Positions 17,465 to 25,441 of a DNA stretch of 64,000 nt are shown one piece after another. The notes below the pieces were generated by a model. The model had not been told where the DNA came from. It ran no database searches and was given only the letters and a program-made list of their open reading frames with translations. This DNA comes from Natrinema versiforme JCM 10478 (GTDB lineage: Archaea; Halobacteriota; Halobacteria; Halobacteriales; Natrialbaceae). The number at the start of each line of letters is the position of its first letter. Positions within the stretch are counted from its first letter, which is position 1. The translations under genes were made by a program, and so were the position numbers. The stretch is from NCBI RefSeq assembly GCF_000337195.1, contig NZ_AOID01000044.1, positions 1-64,000 on the forward strand, written 5' to 3'.

Positions 17465-17668
17465 TCACTCGTTTGTCGACGGGCTCTCCGGCTCCTCGTT
17501 CTTTCGTACTTCGGTGATGATCACGTCCCAATCCGGGTACTCGGTCCCGTTCCGACAGTCCCACCCGCCTTCGATCTCGAGATCGCTGTCGTAGGCACGA
17601 CGAAGGAGCGCTTTCAGTTCGGCACGTACCTCCGCTTCGGACGAGGGCGATATTTTGTCGGGAGTCAT
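17465..17668 (-). CDS. Small hypothetical protein co-translated with HalOD1 gene
   Basis: 67 residues, acidic. A helical first half (EAEVRAELKALLRRAYDSDL) is followed by a strand-like part (WDCRNGTEYPDWDVIITEVRK). Its ATG at 17668 overlaps the stop of the HalOD1 gene by 4 nt (ATGA), so the two are almost certainly translated together. I do not assign a family; the W-x-C-x-N-G pattern resembles other short haloarchaeal proteins that sit next to HalOD1 proteins. Confidence 0.65.
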   Translation of the reverse strand: MTPDKISPSSEAEVRAELKALLRRAYDSDLEIEGGWDCRNGTEYPDWDVIITEVRKNEEPESPSTNE

Positions 17669-18018
17669 TGCCGTGTGATCCCGAGGGTCTCGCCGTCCGC
17701 TCGGCCGGAAGCCGATGGGGAAACAGTCACCACCTCGTTACTGAATACGGTTATTTCGTACCCCTCGAGCGTAAACGAGACGTCGACCGATCCGTGCGAC
17801 GTGTCTCGACGTTGGACCAGTTCGTTGAGAGCATCGGTATCGACCGTGTTGTAGAGTGGGTCCAGTTCGATCGGATCGACGCCCAGAACGTCCGACACTG
17901 CGGCGACGACCGCCATGCTCGCAGCGGTCGCGTCCCGATCGTACTGGGCGCGATACGTGCCCGACTCCCGGTCGAACTCCAGCGATTCTAACTCGGTACT
18001 TGCTAAGCTGGCAGTCAT
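17665..18018 (-). CDS. Single-domain HalOD1 protein
   Basis: 117 residues. The segment AVVAAVSDVLGVDPIELDPLYNTVDTDALNELV is the hallmark of the HalOD1 output domain, which in haloarchaea is found attached to receiver or sensor modules or alone. It is followed by beta strands (SVDVSFTLEGYEITVFSNEVVTV). The role is unknown; an output or partner-binding module is presumed. First gene of a two-gene operon with the 67-residue protein. An 18-bp palindrome surrounds its probable TATA box, suggesting tight control. It sits next to two Bat-type regulators. Confidence 0.85.
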   Translation of the reverse strand: MTASLASTELESLEFDRESGTYRAQYDRDATAASMAVVAAVSDVLGVDPIELDPLYNTVDTDALNELVQRRDTSHGSVDVSFTLEGYEITVFSNEVVTVSPSASGRADGETLGITRQ

Positions 18019-18061
18019 AAGTATCTACGTTCTTCTAGCGGCCTCCGTCGGGTTAACGAGT

Positions 18062-18079
18062 CCACTGATTATACAGTGG
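18062..18079. promoter_or_regulatory. Palindrome around the HalOD1 operon TATA box
   Basis: CCACTG-ATTATA-CAGTGG, perfect 6+6+6. The AT-rich centre reads TATAAT on the minus strand, about 50 nt upstream of the HalOD1 start at 18018, so the arms would bracket the TBP site. A second, weaker inverted repeat GGTTT-5 nt-AAACC (about 18079-18093) follows directly. A good candidate operator; regulator unknown. Confidence 0.5.
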
Positions 18080-18111
18080 GTTTAATACAAACCGGCGGAT
18101 CCCCGTCCGAG

Positions 18112-18753
18112 TTACTGATTGATAAGCGTCCCACCGATGAGTCGTCGGTGACCGCGCCTGAGGCGAGACGAAAGCGACTGCTGTGTAATTCCGATTTCCG
18201 CGGCGATATCCTCGAGCGAGGCCTCACGTGGTGAATCGAAATAGCCCTGTTCGTAGGCCAACACCAGCGCTTCTCGCTGGGTGTCAGTCAGTTCGTAGTC
18301 GTCGCCCTGTATGGGGAGCAACCGGTGGACTGCGGTGATTTCGATGGGGATACCGTTCGTTTGGCATTCGGTACGGAACTCGCTGATCGCCTCGCGGTTC
18401 TCGCCGCGGACTTCGAAGTCCCACCCGTCTTTCGTCCCGACTCCGGAGAGCACGGAGACGTTGGTTTCGGCGAGGGCGCTCAGGATGCCGAAATACTCCG
18501 GTACCCACTCTGCACGCATGAGATACTCCTCGTTGACGCTGTCGATGAGTTCGATAGTCGCCAGTCCGGCGTGGGCTTCGAACGCCGCTTCGATGTCCTC
18601 GGCGGCCGCGCCGCGGACCCAGAAATACGGGATTATCAGGTCCTCCTGCGGGAGGAGTCGTTCCATCCTGATCGTTACCTCGGGGAGGTTTTCGAAGACC
18701 GTCCCCAGTGGAAACTCGTCCGCCGGACTCGTAAACTCCATTACGGTCGCCAT
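18112..18753 (-). CDS. Bat-type HTH_10 transcriptional regulator
   Basis: 213 residues. The N-terminal two thirds form the Bat-like sensing region seen in haloarchaeal regulators (MEFTSPADEFPLGTVFENLPEVTIRMERLLP, then VEYLMRAEW-type strands). The C-terminus is the HTH_10 domain (about 155-210): LTDTQREALVLAYEQGYFDSPREASLEDIAAEIGITQQSLSSRLRRGHRRL. The family is named for the bacterio-opsin activator and binds DNA; the ligand and targets are not known. It is divergent from a second Bat-type gene, with 188 nt between starts, so the two may cross-regulate. Confidence 0.85.
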   Translation of the reverse strand: MATVMEFTSPADEFPLGTVFENLPEVTIRMERLLPQEDLIIPYFWVRGAAAEDIEAAFEAHAGLATIELIDSVNEEYLMRAEWVPEYFGILSALAETNVSVLSGVGTKDGWDFEVRGENREAISEFRTECQTNGIPIEITAVHRLLPIQGDDYELTDTQREALVLAYEQGYFDSPREASLEDIAAEIGITQQSLSSRLRRGHRRLIGGTLINQ

Positions 18754-18878
18754 ACCACCGGTTCGCCGCGGAGACCGATAACCCGCGTGGGTGGTGTATC
18801 AAGCACCGACGGTGACGCCCGCACACGTTATGCCGTGTGAATGTGCGAGAACGTGACACTCGCCCGCGTTCGCGCGGA

Positions 18879-18892
18879 CATGGTAGACCATG
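18879..18892. promoter_or_regulatory. 14-bp palindrome upstream of the plus-strand Bat-type gene
   Basis: CATGGT-AG-ACCATG, perfect 6+2+6, nine nt before a TTTTATC TATA-like element (18901-18907) and about 50 nt before the ATG at 18942. It lies where a BRE-proximal activator or repressor would bind. A second imperfect pair (CACACG/CGTGTG, about 18820-18838) lies further upstream in the same divergent promoter. Confidence 0.45.
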
Positions 18893-18941
18893 CCGGCCCG
18901 TTTTATCAGAATATAGCCTACCAAGGGACCGAGAGCAAGTA

Positions 18942-19598
18942 ATGAGCGTGATTGCAGAATTCCGGATTCCGTCCGCGGATTTCGAACTCGGGCGGATTCT
19001 CGACGTCGAAGGGATCACGTCTATCGAACTCGAGAACCTCGTTCCGATCGGTGGGTCGACCGCTCCGCTCTTCTGGATCCACAATTCGACGCGAGACACG
19101 TTTCTCGAGTCCGTCCAACGCCACCCGGCCGTCACCAGCGCGGTGGAGGTAGACGTGTTCGACGACAGGACGCTCGTCACCCTCGACTGGGACGCGAACC
19201 ACGATCACCTCTTCGAAGGGATCAGCGAGAGCGGGGGACAGCTCTTGAGCGCCGTCGGAACGCCCGAGACGTGGGAGTACGAGTTGCGATTTCCCGATCA
19301 CGGCGCGCTCAGTGAGTTCAGGACACGCTGTGAGGACGCACAGATCTCACTGGAGGTGCGGCGCGTGTACAACCCGACGAAACCCGACGCGGGTCCGTGG
19401 TACGGGTTGACCGAACTCCAGCGCGAAGCGATCATGCTCGCCGTAGAGATGGGATACTACGACATCCCGAGAGGCTGTACGACCAAGGACCTCGCGGGCG
19501 AACTCGGGATTTCGGATCAGGCCGTGACGGAACGGCTCCGTCGTGCGATCGCGTCGCTCGTTTCGCACACGCTCGTCCACTCCGAGTCAGCGGCCTGA
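18942..19598 (+). CDS. Bat-type HTH_10 transcriptional regulator
   Basis: 218 residues. It has the same layout as the divergent neighbour: an N-terminal alpha/beta sensing region (MSVIAEFRIPSADFELGRIL, DVEGITSIELENLVP) and a C-terminal HTH_10 domain (LTELQREAIMLAVEMGYYDIPRGCTTKDLAGELGISDQAVTERLRRAI). I chose ATG 18942 because homologous regulators begin exactly at this strand; the open frame before it is not protein-like. A TATA-like TTTTATC at 18901 supports a start here with a short leader. Sequence identity to the neighbour looks low, so the two are old paralogues. Confidence 0.85.
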   Translation: MSVIAEFRIPSADFELGRILDVEGITSIELENLVPIGGSTAPLFWIHNSTRDTFLESVQRHPAVTSAVEVDVFDDRTLVTLDWDANHDHLFEGISESGGQLLSAVGTPETWEYELRFPDHGALSEFRTRCEDAQISLEVRRVYNPTKPDAGPWYGLTELQREAIMLAVEMGYYDIPRGCTTKDLAGELGISDQAVTERLRRAIASLVSHTLVHSESAA

Positions 19599-19708
19599 CG
19601 CGTCTCGTTCCCTCGTACATCAAGGCGAATCCACACGGGACTCGCGAAGTAATCAGTGACTATGAGTCGTAAACAGGATCGGAGACGAGTCGTCAGTGGA
19701 GTGTCCGT

Positions 19709-20059
19709 ATGACGGACAGTACAGCCAAACAGCGGGCGTCGATCCCGTCCGATAGCGTCCTCTCGGCAGTCGCCAGTGAACACCGTCGGGCCGTGCTTCG
19801 ATCGCTGGACCGGTCCGATGAAAACGCGATCGCGGTCAGTGCGCTCACGGAGCTGGTCGCCAAAGCGCTTCGGAACGGAGCGGTACCGGACGACGAACGG
19901 CGACGCATCCGCACCGCACTCCATCACATCCACCTCCCGAAACTGGAGGATTTCGGACTGCTATCGTACGACATTGAGACCGGCCAGGTCCGGGCCGCGA
20001 CCGGCGGACTGGACGCGGACCTGCGGGCACTGATCATGCCTCACGATATCCGTGAATGA
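19709..20059 (+). CDS. DUF7344-like winged-helix protein
   Basis: 116 residues. SVLSAVASEHRRAVLRSLDRSDENAIAVSALTELVAKAL followed by RRIRTALHHIHLPKLEDFGLLSYD is the compact winged-helix pattern common in haloarchaea (DUF7344-like): a recognition region, then the H-H-x-H-L-P-x-L-x-x-x-G-(L/V)-(I/L) segment. Likely DNA-binding regulator of unknown target. It overlaps the next gene by 4 nt (ATGA), so the two are an operon and may form a heterodimer. Confidence 0.72.
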   Translation: MTDSTAKQRASIPSDSVLSAVASEHRRAVLRSLDRSDENAIAVSALTELVAKALRNGAVPDDERRRIRTALHHIHLPKLEDFGLLSYDIETGQVRAATGGLDADLRALIMPHDIRE

Positions 20060-20469
20060 CTCGGCCACCGGGACGTGGAGAACACTCACTGACGCACACC
20101 GACGAGGTGTTCGAGGCGTTGGCCGACGGTCAGCGACGCGAAGTGTTGGTCGAAGTACTGGAATCCGGACGATACGACGTCCCGGAGTTGACCGACGGGT
20201 CGCAGGAAATCGCCGAAGCGAACCGGGGGTTCCTCCGCGAGTATCTGTCCACCGCTCGAGAGTGCAACGCGGGCGACAAGGAACGCATCAAACTGCACCT
20301 CGTTCACATCCCGGCGCTCGCCGACGAGCGCTTCATCGAGTGGAACCGAGACGACCGCGTCGTCACGAAAGGGGCACGGTTCGACGAACTGGTGCCCGTT
20401 CTCGAACTGCTAGCGGAGTTGCGGACCGGCCGTCAAGCGACGGATGCCGTCATCACGCTCGGGCAGTGA
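20056..20469 (+). CDS. DUF7344-like winged-helix protein, second copy
   Basis: 137 residues. THTDEVFEALADGQRREVLVEVLESGRYDVPELTD and KERIKLHLVHIPALADERFIEWNRDDRVV repeat the winged-helix pattern of the gene before it, including the L-x-H-x-H-(L/I)-P motif shortened to LHLVHIPALAD. The start ATG at 20056 lies inside the upstream stop (ATGA). Translational coupling suggests a fixed ratio of the two products. Confidence 0.7.
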   Translation: MTRPPGRGEHSLTHTDEVFEALADGQRREVLVEVLESGRYDVPELTDGSQEIAEANRGFLREYLSTARECNAGDKERIKLHLVHIPALADERFIEWNRDDRVVTKGARFDELVPVLELLAELRTGRQATDAVITLGQ

Positions 20470-20626
20470 GACAGGGTCAGTAACGATGTGGTAATGGGAC
20501 GAGTGAGACACCGTTCAGGCAAACGGTGTCGCGTCCGAGTCGAGCGCCGTCCCGAAACGGAATCCCGATCGAACCCGTGCGATCACCCCTCTTAAGTCGG
20601 CGACGTGCGAACGACTACCCAGACTG

Positions 20627-20803
20627 ATGCCCAAGATCAGCGTCGAAATCCCGCAGGAACTCCTCGACGATCTAGACGACCACGTCGGTGAGGACGGCAA
20701 GTTCGTCAACCGCAGCGACGCGATCCGTTCCTCGATCCGCAAGAACCTGGATATCTTAGACGAGATCGACAAACGCCACGATCGCCTCGAGGACCAGGAA
20801 TAG
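20627..20803 (+). CDS. Ribbon-helix-helix (CopG/Arc) DNA-binding protein
   Basis: 58 residues: MPKISVEIPQELLDDLDDHV, then KFVNRSDAIRSSIRKNLDIL. This is the standard RHH layout: a beta strand (residues 2-8), helix 1 (9-20), the N-x-S-D-A-I-R turn and helix 2 (30-42), with a short charged tail. RHH proteins bind DNA as dimers through the strand. No toxin-like gene lies downstream on this strand, so a stand-alone regulator is more likely than an antitoxin. CTTAAG at 20591 is a possible TATA element. Confidence 0.8.
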   Translation: MPKISVEIPQELLDDLDDHVGEDGKFVNRSDAIRSSIRKNLDILDEIDKRHDRLEDQE

Positions 20804-20826
20804 CAGCGGTCGGCCCGCTCAGTCGA

Positions 20827-21603
20827 TCAGTCCCGGTCGATCCGCTGTGCAAACCCGAAGTTCGGCTTGACGTCTCCGACGCGGACGGTGACGGTTTCGC
20901 CTTCCACGGTGTCGGGGACGAACAGCCGGTAGCCGTCGACGCTCGCCATCCCGTCGCCTTCGTTGCCGACGGCCTCGATCTCGACCTCGAGTTCGTCGCC
21001 CGGCCGCACCGAGGCGGTGAGCCGACCCTTGCCGATGAAGTAGACCTCGGAGGACTCGTCGCGGCTGGCCTTCGGCGAGGTCGCACGAACGTATTGGAAC
21101 TCCTCTTCGACGTCCGCTCGGAAGTCGTCGACGTCCGGCCCCTCGAAGACCTTCACGACGAAGTCCCCGTCGTTGTCGAGGAGTTCGATCGCGGTCTCGA
21201 AGGCCTGTCGTGCGAGGTGCAGCGAGCGGGCCTGATCGAGCGAGTACTCGCCGGACATGTTGGGTGCCATGTCCGAAATCACGACGTCGACCGGGCCGCC
21301 GGCGGCGTCGATGACCCGATCGCGTGTTTTCTCCTCGGTCATGTCTCCGCGGAGCGTCTCGACGTTGTCGTGGTCGTCGAACTCCTTGATGCGCTGGAAG
21401 TCGACGCCGATGACGTTCCCCTCCGGGCCGACCTCCTCGGCCGCGACCTCGAGCCAGCCGCCCGGTGCCGCACCGAGGTCGACGACCGTGTCGCCGCGGT
21501 CGATGACGTCCTCGAGTTGGTCGAGCTGTTTGAGCTTGTAGGCCGCTCGCGAGCGATACCCCTCCTGTTTCGCTTTGTTGTAGTAGTGGTCTTTGCCTGC
21601 CAT
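20827..21603 (-). CDS. rlmE: 23S rRNA uridine-2'-O-methyltransferase RlmE (FtsJ/RrmJ) with TRAM domain
   Basis: 258 residues. The SAM-dependent FtsJ fold (1-190) has the K-D-K-E catalytic tetrad K23 (AAYKLKQL), D111 (SDMAPNMSG), K151 (VVKVFEG) and E186 (SSEVYFIG), and the SAM motif VDLGAAPGGW (41-50). It methylates the ribose of the A-loop uridine of 23S rRNA. The C-terminal 60 residues (GDELEVEIEAVGNEGDGMASVDGY) form a TRAM RNA-binding domain, an addition typical of haloarchaeal RlmE. Divergent from PCNA across a 336-bp gap. Confidence 0.93.
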   Translation of the reverse strand: MAGKDHYYNKAKQEGYRSRAAYKLKQLDQLEDVIDRGDTVVDLGAAPGGWLEVAAEEVGPEGNVIGVDFQRIKEFDDHDNVETLRGDMTEEKTRDRVIDAAGGPVDVVISDMAPNMSGEYSLDQARSLHLARQAFETAIELLDNDGDFVVKVFEGPDVDDFRADVEEEFQYVRATSPKASRDESSEVYFIGKGRLTASVRPGDELEVEIEAVGNEGDGMASVDGYRLFVPDTVEGETVTVRVGDVKPNFGFAQRIDRD

Positions 21604-21939
21604 CAGCGAGTCAGTCAGTTATCGCGACTAGCCGGTCGAGACGGATAGGTGTCGCGACTCATCGGTTCTCCCATCAAAGCGCCGAGGCGGGAGAGTACGA
21701 GGGCGACCCGGTCCCGTGATCGAGCGGCTTCCGGATGAATTATCGGGCCGCCATCGAGCAGCGGACTGGTCCGTCAGGCTTCGACTACCGGGCCAACAGT
21801 TCGGTTCGTGACGCCCGCTCGAGGACGTCGAAGGCCCGTCCTCGGTGGCGTCCAAACCGACCCGTCCGCACCGCCGATCGCGGTCCCGCCCGCGCGTAAA
21901 GGGTGGCTTTTTATGTCGACCGTCCGTACCCCGACCTAT
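21604..21939. other. Divergent promoter region between rlmE and PCNA
   Basis: 336 bases without a convincing gene. I looked for a tRNA or small RNA and found none. The PCNA TATA element lies at its right end. Short GC-rich inverted sequences occur, but none is striking. Confidence 0.5.
21908..21914 (+). promoter_or_regulatory. TATA element of the PCNA gene
   Basis: TTTTTAT centred about 29 nt before the ATG at 21940, consistent with a leaderless or very short-leader transcript. It argues against the in-frame upstream start at 21808. Confidence 0.55.
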
Positions 21940-22683
21940 ATGTTCAAGGCCATCGTGAGCGCCGAAACGCTCACCAGCGCGCTGGATTCGATCAGCGTGC
22001 TGGTCGACGAGTGCAAGATCCACCTCGAGGAGGACGGTCTGGAAATCCGGGCCGTCGACCCCGCGAACGTCGGGATGGTCGACCTCTCGCTCGATGCGGC
22101 TGCGTTCGAATCGTACGAAGCCGACGGCGGGCTGATCGGTGTCGACCTCTCGCGGCTCGAAGACATCGCTGGCATGGCCGAATCCGGCCAGCTCATCCAG
22201 CTCGAACTCGACGAGGAGACCCGGAAACTCCAGATCCAGATCGACGGACTCGAGTACACGCTCGCGCTCATCGACCCCGATTCGATCCGACAGGAGCCGG
22301 ACATTCCGGATCTCGATCTCCCCGGAGAGGTCGTCCTCGAGGGCAAAGACGTCAACCGCTCGGTGACCGCTGCCGATATGGTCTCCGACCACATCGCGCT
22401 CGGCGTCGACGAGACTGAAGAGTACTTCTACGTCGACGCGGCGGGCGACACCGACGATGTCCACCTCGAGCTGACACAGGAGGACCTGATCGACCTGCAG
22501 GTCGGCCCCGCTCACTCGCTGTTCTCGCTGGACTATCTCAAGGACATGAACAAGGCGATCCCCTCGGATACTGAGGTCACGCTCGACCTCGGCGAGGAGT
22601 TCCCCGTCAAGATCTACTTCGGCTTCGCGGAGGGGCAGGGACAGGTCACCTACATGCTCGCGCCGCGCATCCAGAGCGAGTAA
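21940..22683 (+). CDS. pcn: DNA polymerase sliding clamp (PCNA)
   Basis: 247 residues, the normal size. [27 protein letters not shown] is the classic PCNA N-terminus. The second domain begins around residue 125 after the inter-domain connector ([16 protein letters not shown], the PIP-box docking loop). The C-terminal strand [25 protein letters not shown] is conserved. It is a homotrimeric ring that tethers PolB/PolD, Fen1, ligase and RFC to DNA; haloarchaea have a single PCNA. It shares the window with PriL, an RFC subunit and Hjc. Confidence 0.96.
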   Translation: MFKAIVSAETLTSALDSISVLVDECKIHLEEDGLEIRAVDPANVGMVDLSLDAAAFESYEADGGLIGVDLSRLEDIAGMAESGQLIQLELDEETRKLQIQIDGLEYTLALIDPDSIRQEPDIPDLDLPGEVVLEGKDVNRSVTAADMVSDHIALGVDETEEYFYVDAAGDTDDVHLELTQEDLIDLQVGPAHSLFSLDYLKDMNKAIPSDTEVTLDLGEEFPVKIYFGFAEGQGQVTYMLAPRIQSE

Positions 22684-22836
22684 CGCCGTCGCAGTTTTCG
22701 CGGTTTCTCGGTCCAAGCACCCAGTATCGACGCCGTCGGTGTGAGCGCGATTCAACGTGGTTCCGTTCGTCGGATCACTTAAAAATTCGATATAGAAAGG
22801 GGAGCAGCTACCCGGACACTCGTTCTCGACTGACAT

Positions 22837-23154
22837 ATGCCCTCCGCGAACGATTCCACGGACGAGTCGGAGCCACGGGACGACAGCCGCGTCACGACGT
22901 TCGACCCCGCCAGCGACCGGCCGAGCGAGGCCGTCGTCACCGCGGTCGCCGCACTTCGAGAGACGGAGCCGGCCGACCTCCCGCCGCTGTACGAGGTCGT
23001 CGATCCAGACGCGCTCGACTCCCTCGTCGAACACGCCCAGCGGGTCGGCGACGCGGGGACCCACCAGGTGTGGTTCACCTACGAGACGTTCGATATCGGC
23101 GTCCGAACGGACGGCGAGATCCGGATTCGAGACGCCACCGCGACGGCCAGTTGA
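22837..23154 (+). CDS. Single-domain HalOD1 protein
   Basis: 105 residues. After an acidic N-terminal 30 residues, the HalOD1 core reads SEAVVTAVAALRETEPADLPPLYEVVDPDALDSLVEH, then a strand pair (HQVWFTYETFDIGVRTDGEIRI). It is a lone output-type domain without sensor or receiver. An AT-rich TTAAAAATTCGATATAG element (22778-22796) about 45 nt upstream is the likely promoter. Second of three such proteins in the window. Confidence 0.82.
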   Translation: MPSANDSTDESEPRDDSRVTTFDPASDRPSEAVVTAVAALRETEPADLPPLYEVVDPDALDSLVEHAQRVGDAGTHQVWFTYETFDIGVRTDGEIRIRDATATAS

Positions 23155-23174
23155 GGAGCCCGCGCTCGATCCCC

Positions 23175-24083
23175 TTACTCGAGGGTCCCGCCGGCGCGGC
23201 CGGCGCGGCGTTCGGTCTCCTGTTCGTCCAGAAACGCGAGCAGCTGGTCGTTCACGTCATCAGCGTTCTCGATGAAGAAGAGGTGCGAGCCGCCCTCGAC
23301 GAGTTCGAGACGGCTGTCCGAGATTTTCTCTGCGAGCAGTCGCGCGTTCTCGACGGGGACGACCCGGTCGTCGGTCCCGTGGAGGATCAGCGTCGGCACG
23401 CGGACTGCATCGAGACGGTCGCTGACATCGAAGTTCAGGACGGCGGCGGCCTGGGCCTCGCGAGCGGGGTCGTCGGCGTCCTGCTCGAGTCGCCACTCGA
23501 GGATCCGATCCATCAGGTGGGGGTTCCGGTTGGTGAACCGCTCGTTGAACGCGGGCCGCATTCGGTGGCGGAGCGTCTCCCGCTCGCTCGCCCCGTCGGG
23601 CGTGTCGAACATGTGTGCTTGCGTCTCGTCGGGCACCGGTGCCGCGTCGGGACCGCCGTGGGAGGTACAGCAGAGGGTCAGCGACTTCGCCCGGGAGTAC
23701 TCGATCGCGTAGCGCTGGGCGATCATTCCGCCCATGCTCGCGCCGACGATGTGGGCGTCGTAGATTCCCACGTCGTCGAGGACGGCCTCGAGGTCGGCGG
23801 CCAACCCGCCGATCGAGTAACCGGCCAGTTTGAGGAGCACGGGGGCGCGTAGTTTGGCCGGGAGCCGCGATACCAGCGGCGGGAGACCGGTATCCGACCG
23901 TCCAGTGCCCCGGTTATCGGGGGCGATAACGTCGTACTCGCTGGCGACGGCCTCGCGCTGCCAGCGCCACATCCACCGACCGAATCCGAGCCCCTGGACG
24001 AACACCACCGGTGCGCGCCGCTGTCCCTCGCTCCGGTCGTACTCGTAGTAGATCGACACGCCGTCTCTCGTCGCCTGTGGCAT
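23175..24083 (-). CDS. Alpha/beta hydrolase
   Basis: 302 residues. Alpha/beta hydrolase fold with the oxyanion loop VQGLGFG (29-35), nucleophile elbow GASMGG (S116), and acid and base in LHGTDDRVV and GGSHLFF near the C-terminus. The APDNRGTGRSD segment is typical of esterase or 3-oxoadipate enol-lactonase-like members. Substrate unknown. ATG 24083 (MPQATRDGVSIYYE) is preferred; an upstream in-frame ATG would add 18 residues that look non-homologous. It converges with the HalOD1 gene. Confidence 0.85.
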   Translation of the reverse strand: MPQATRDGVSIYYEYDRSEGQRRAPVVFVQGLGFGRWMWRWQREAVASEYDVIAPDNRGTGRSDTGLPPLVSRLPAKLRAPVLLKLAGYSIGGLAADLEAVLDDVGIYDAHIVGASMGGMIAQRYAIEYSRAKSLTLCCTSHGGPDAAPVPDETQAHMFDTPDGASERETLRHRMRPAFNERFTNRNPHLMDRILEWRLEQDADDPAREAQAAAVLNFDVSDRLDAVRVPTLILHGTDDRVVPVENARLLAEKISDSRLELVEGGSHLFFIENADDVNDQLLAFLDEQETERRAGRAGGTLE

Positions 24084-24287
24084 ACTCGAGACGACGTGTC
24101 GGACACCCTTGAAATCGATCATCGAAACGGGAACCAACAGTATCGACCGATCTCGGGTGCGGCCATCACCTGCCGGTACTGGCTTTATGACCCGCGGCGT
24201 CGCCGACTATTCACAGTTGACGGACGTGACACTCGTCCGCCGAAAGGGCGGGGGGCCTCATAAGAGATGATTGTGCTAATCAGCGCG

Positions 24288-24292
24288 TTTAT
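24288..24292 (+). promoter_or_regulatory. TATA element of the primase large-subunit gene
   Basis: TTTAT about 28 nt before the ATG at 24319, right for a leaderless start. Confidence 0.45.
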
Positions 24293-24318
24293 CCCATCGG
24301 AGTAATATCGTTTTACCG

Positions 24319-25401
24319 ATGCAGCGACTTCACGCCCGATACCCGTTTCTCGAGGCGGCCCGCGAGTCCGTCGCGACGGAGGCGGTCGATCTGGCGACCG
24401 TCGTCGAGCAGGATCGGGCGGTCGTCGACCGCGCACGACAACGCGTTAGTACCGCGATCGAGGCGGGCGAGATCGGAGAGCCACACCGCGATGCCCGCAT
24501 CGAACTGCTTTCCTACCCCGTCGCGCGGGTCCTGGTCTCGATGGTCGACGAGCGCGTGCTCGTTCGCAAGTACGCTCGAGCCGAGGCCGCGACGGCCTAC
24601 GAGCGGTTTACCGCTGACATGGCCGATACGACCGAACTGAAAAGCGTCGAGTCCACGGGATTGGAGCTCGAGGAACTGCTCGCGGAGTTCGACCTGCAAG
24701 CGGCGGTCCGAGCGGCCGACGGCGAGTACCGAATCGATGTCGGCACCTACCTGCCGCTGGCCGAAGACCTCTGGGACGACGAGTGGCGACTCGTGAATCA
24801 ACCACTCGAGGCCGGCGAGATCCCCGTCGACGAGGACGAACTGCTCACGCTCCTCCGAGAGGCCATCCGAGGTCGCATCGACGACGGGCTTCCCTTCGAG
24901 GTACCCGAGGCGATCGGGTCCGCACTCGAGGACGAGACCGCCGAGATCCGTGAGGTCCTGGCCGACCTCGAGTTGACACAGGACATCGATACCGTCGTGC
25001 CGGACCTGTTCCCGCCGTGTATGAAGGCCCTGCTCGACCAGATTCAGAAAGGCGAGCACCTGCCACACCACTCCCGGTTCGCGATCACCGCGTTCCTGAC
25101 GAGCATCGGGATGACCACCGACCAAGTCGTCGACCTCTACCGCGTCAACTCGTCGTTCGGCGAGGAGATGACCCGCTATCAGACCGACCACATCCGCGGT
25201 GATAGCTCGCCGACGGAGTACTCGGCTCCCTCGTGTGCGACGATGCAGTCCTACGGCGACTGCGTGAACAAAGACGACCTCTGCGAACGGATTCCACACC
25301 CGATGGCCTACTACGAGCAGCGGATCGACGACGCCGACGACGAGGAACTCGAGGACTGGCGAGAAGCGGAGGAGGACGGCCAGTCAGCGAGCGGCGACTG
25401 A
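24319..25401 (+). CDS. priL: DNA primase large subunit PriL
   Basis: 360 residues. Archaeal/eukaryotic-type primase regulatory subunit. The C-terminal iron-sulfur domain has all four cluster ligands: C234 (FPPCMKALL), C306 and C315 (APSCATMQSYGDC) and C322 (DDLCERI), with the HHSRFAITAFL helix that follows the first ligand. MQRLHARYPFLEAARE is the usual N-terminus. It partners with PriS (not in the window) to start DNA synthesis. The acidic tail after residue 340 is a haloarchaeal feature. Confidence 0.94.
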   Translation: MQRLHARYPFLEAARESVATEAVDLATVVEQDRAVVDRARQRVSTAIEAGEIGEPHRDARIELLSYPVARVLVSMVDERVLVRKYARAEAATAYERFTADMADTTELKSVESTGLELEELLAEFDLQAAVRAADGEYRIDVGTYLPLAEDLWDDEWRLVNQPLEAGEIPVDEDELLTLLREAIRGRIDDGLPFEVPEAIGSALEDETAEIREVLADLELTQDIDTVVPDLFPPCMKALLDQIQKGEHLPHHSRFAITAFLTSIGMTTDQVVDLYRVNSSFGEEMTRYQTDHIRGDSSPTEYSAPSCATMQSYGDCVNKDDLCERIPHPMAYYEQRIDDADDEELEDWREAEEDGQSASGD

Positions 25402-25441
25402 CCCCGTGGTCGGTCCACGCTCGATCGAAACCGTCGATCGG

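Noticed and set aside
20627-21603. Toxin-antitoxin module with the RHH protein as antitoxin
   Set aside because: No toxin-like gene follows; the next gene is the conserved rRNA methylase on the opposite strand.
21604-21939. Possible tRNA or small RNA between rlmE and PCNA
   Set aside because: No T-loop consensus, no cloverleaf pairing and no strong hairpin was found by eye.
20827-25401. Replication origin near PCNA and PriL
   Set aside because: No cdc6/orc1 gene, no ORB-like repeated element and no long AT-rich unwinding region are visible in the window.
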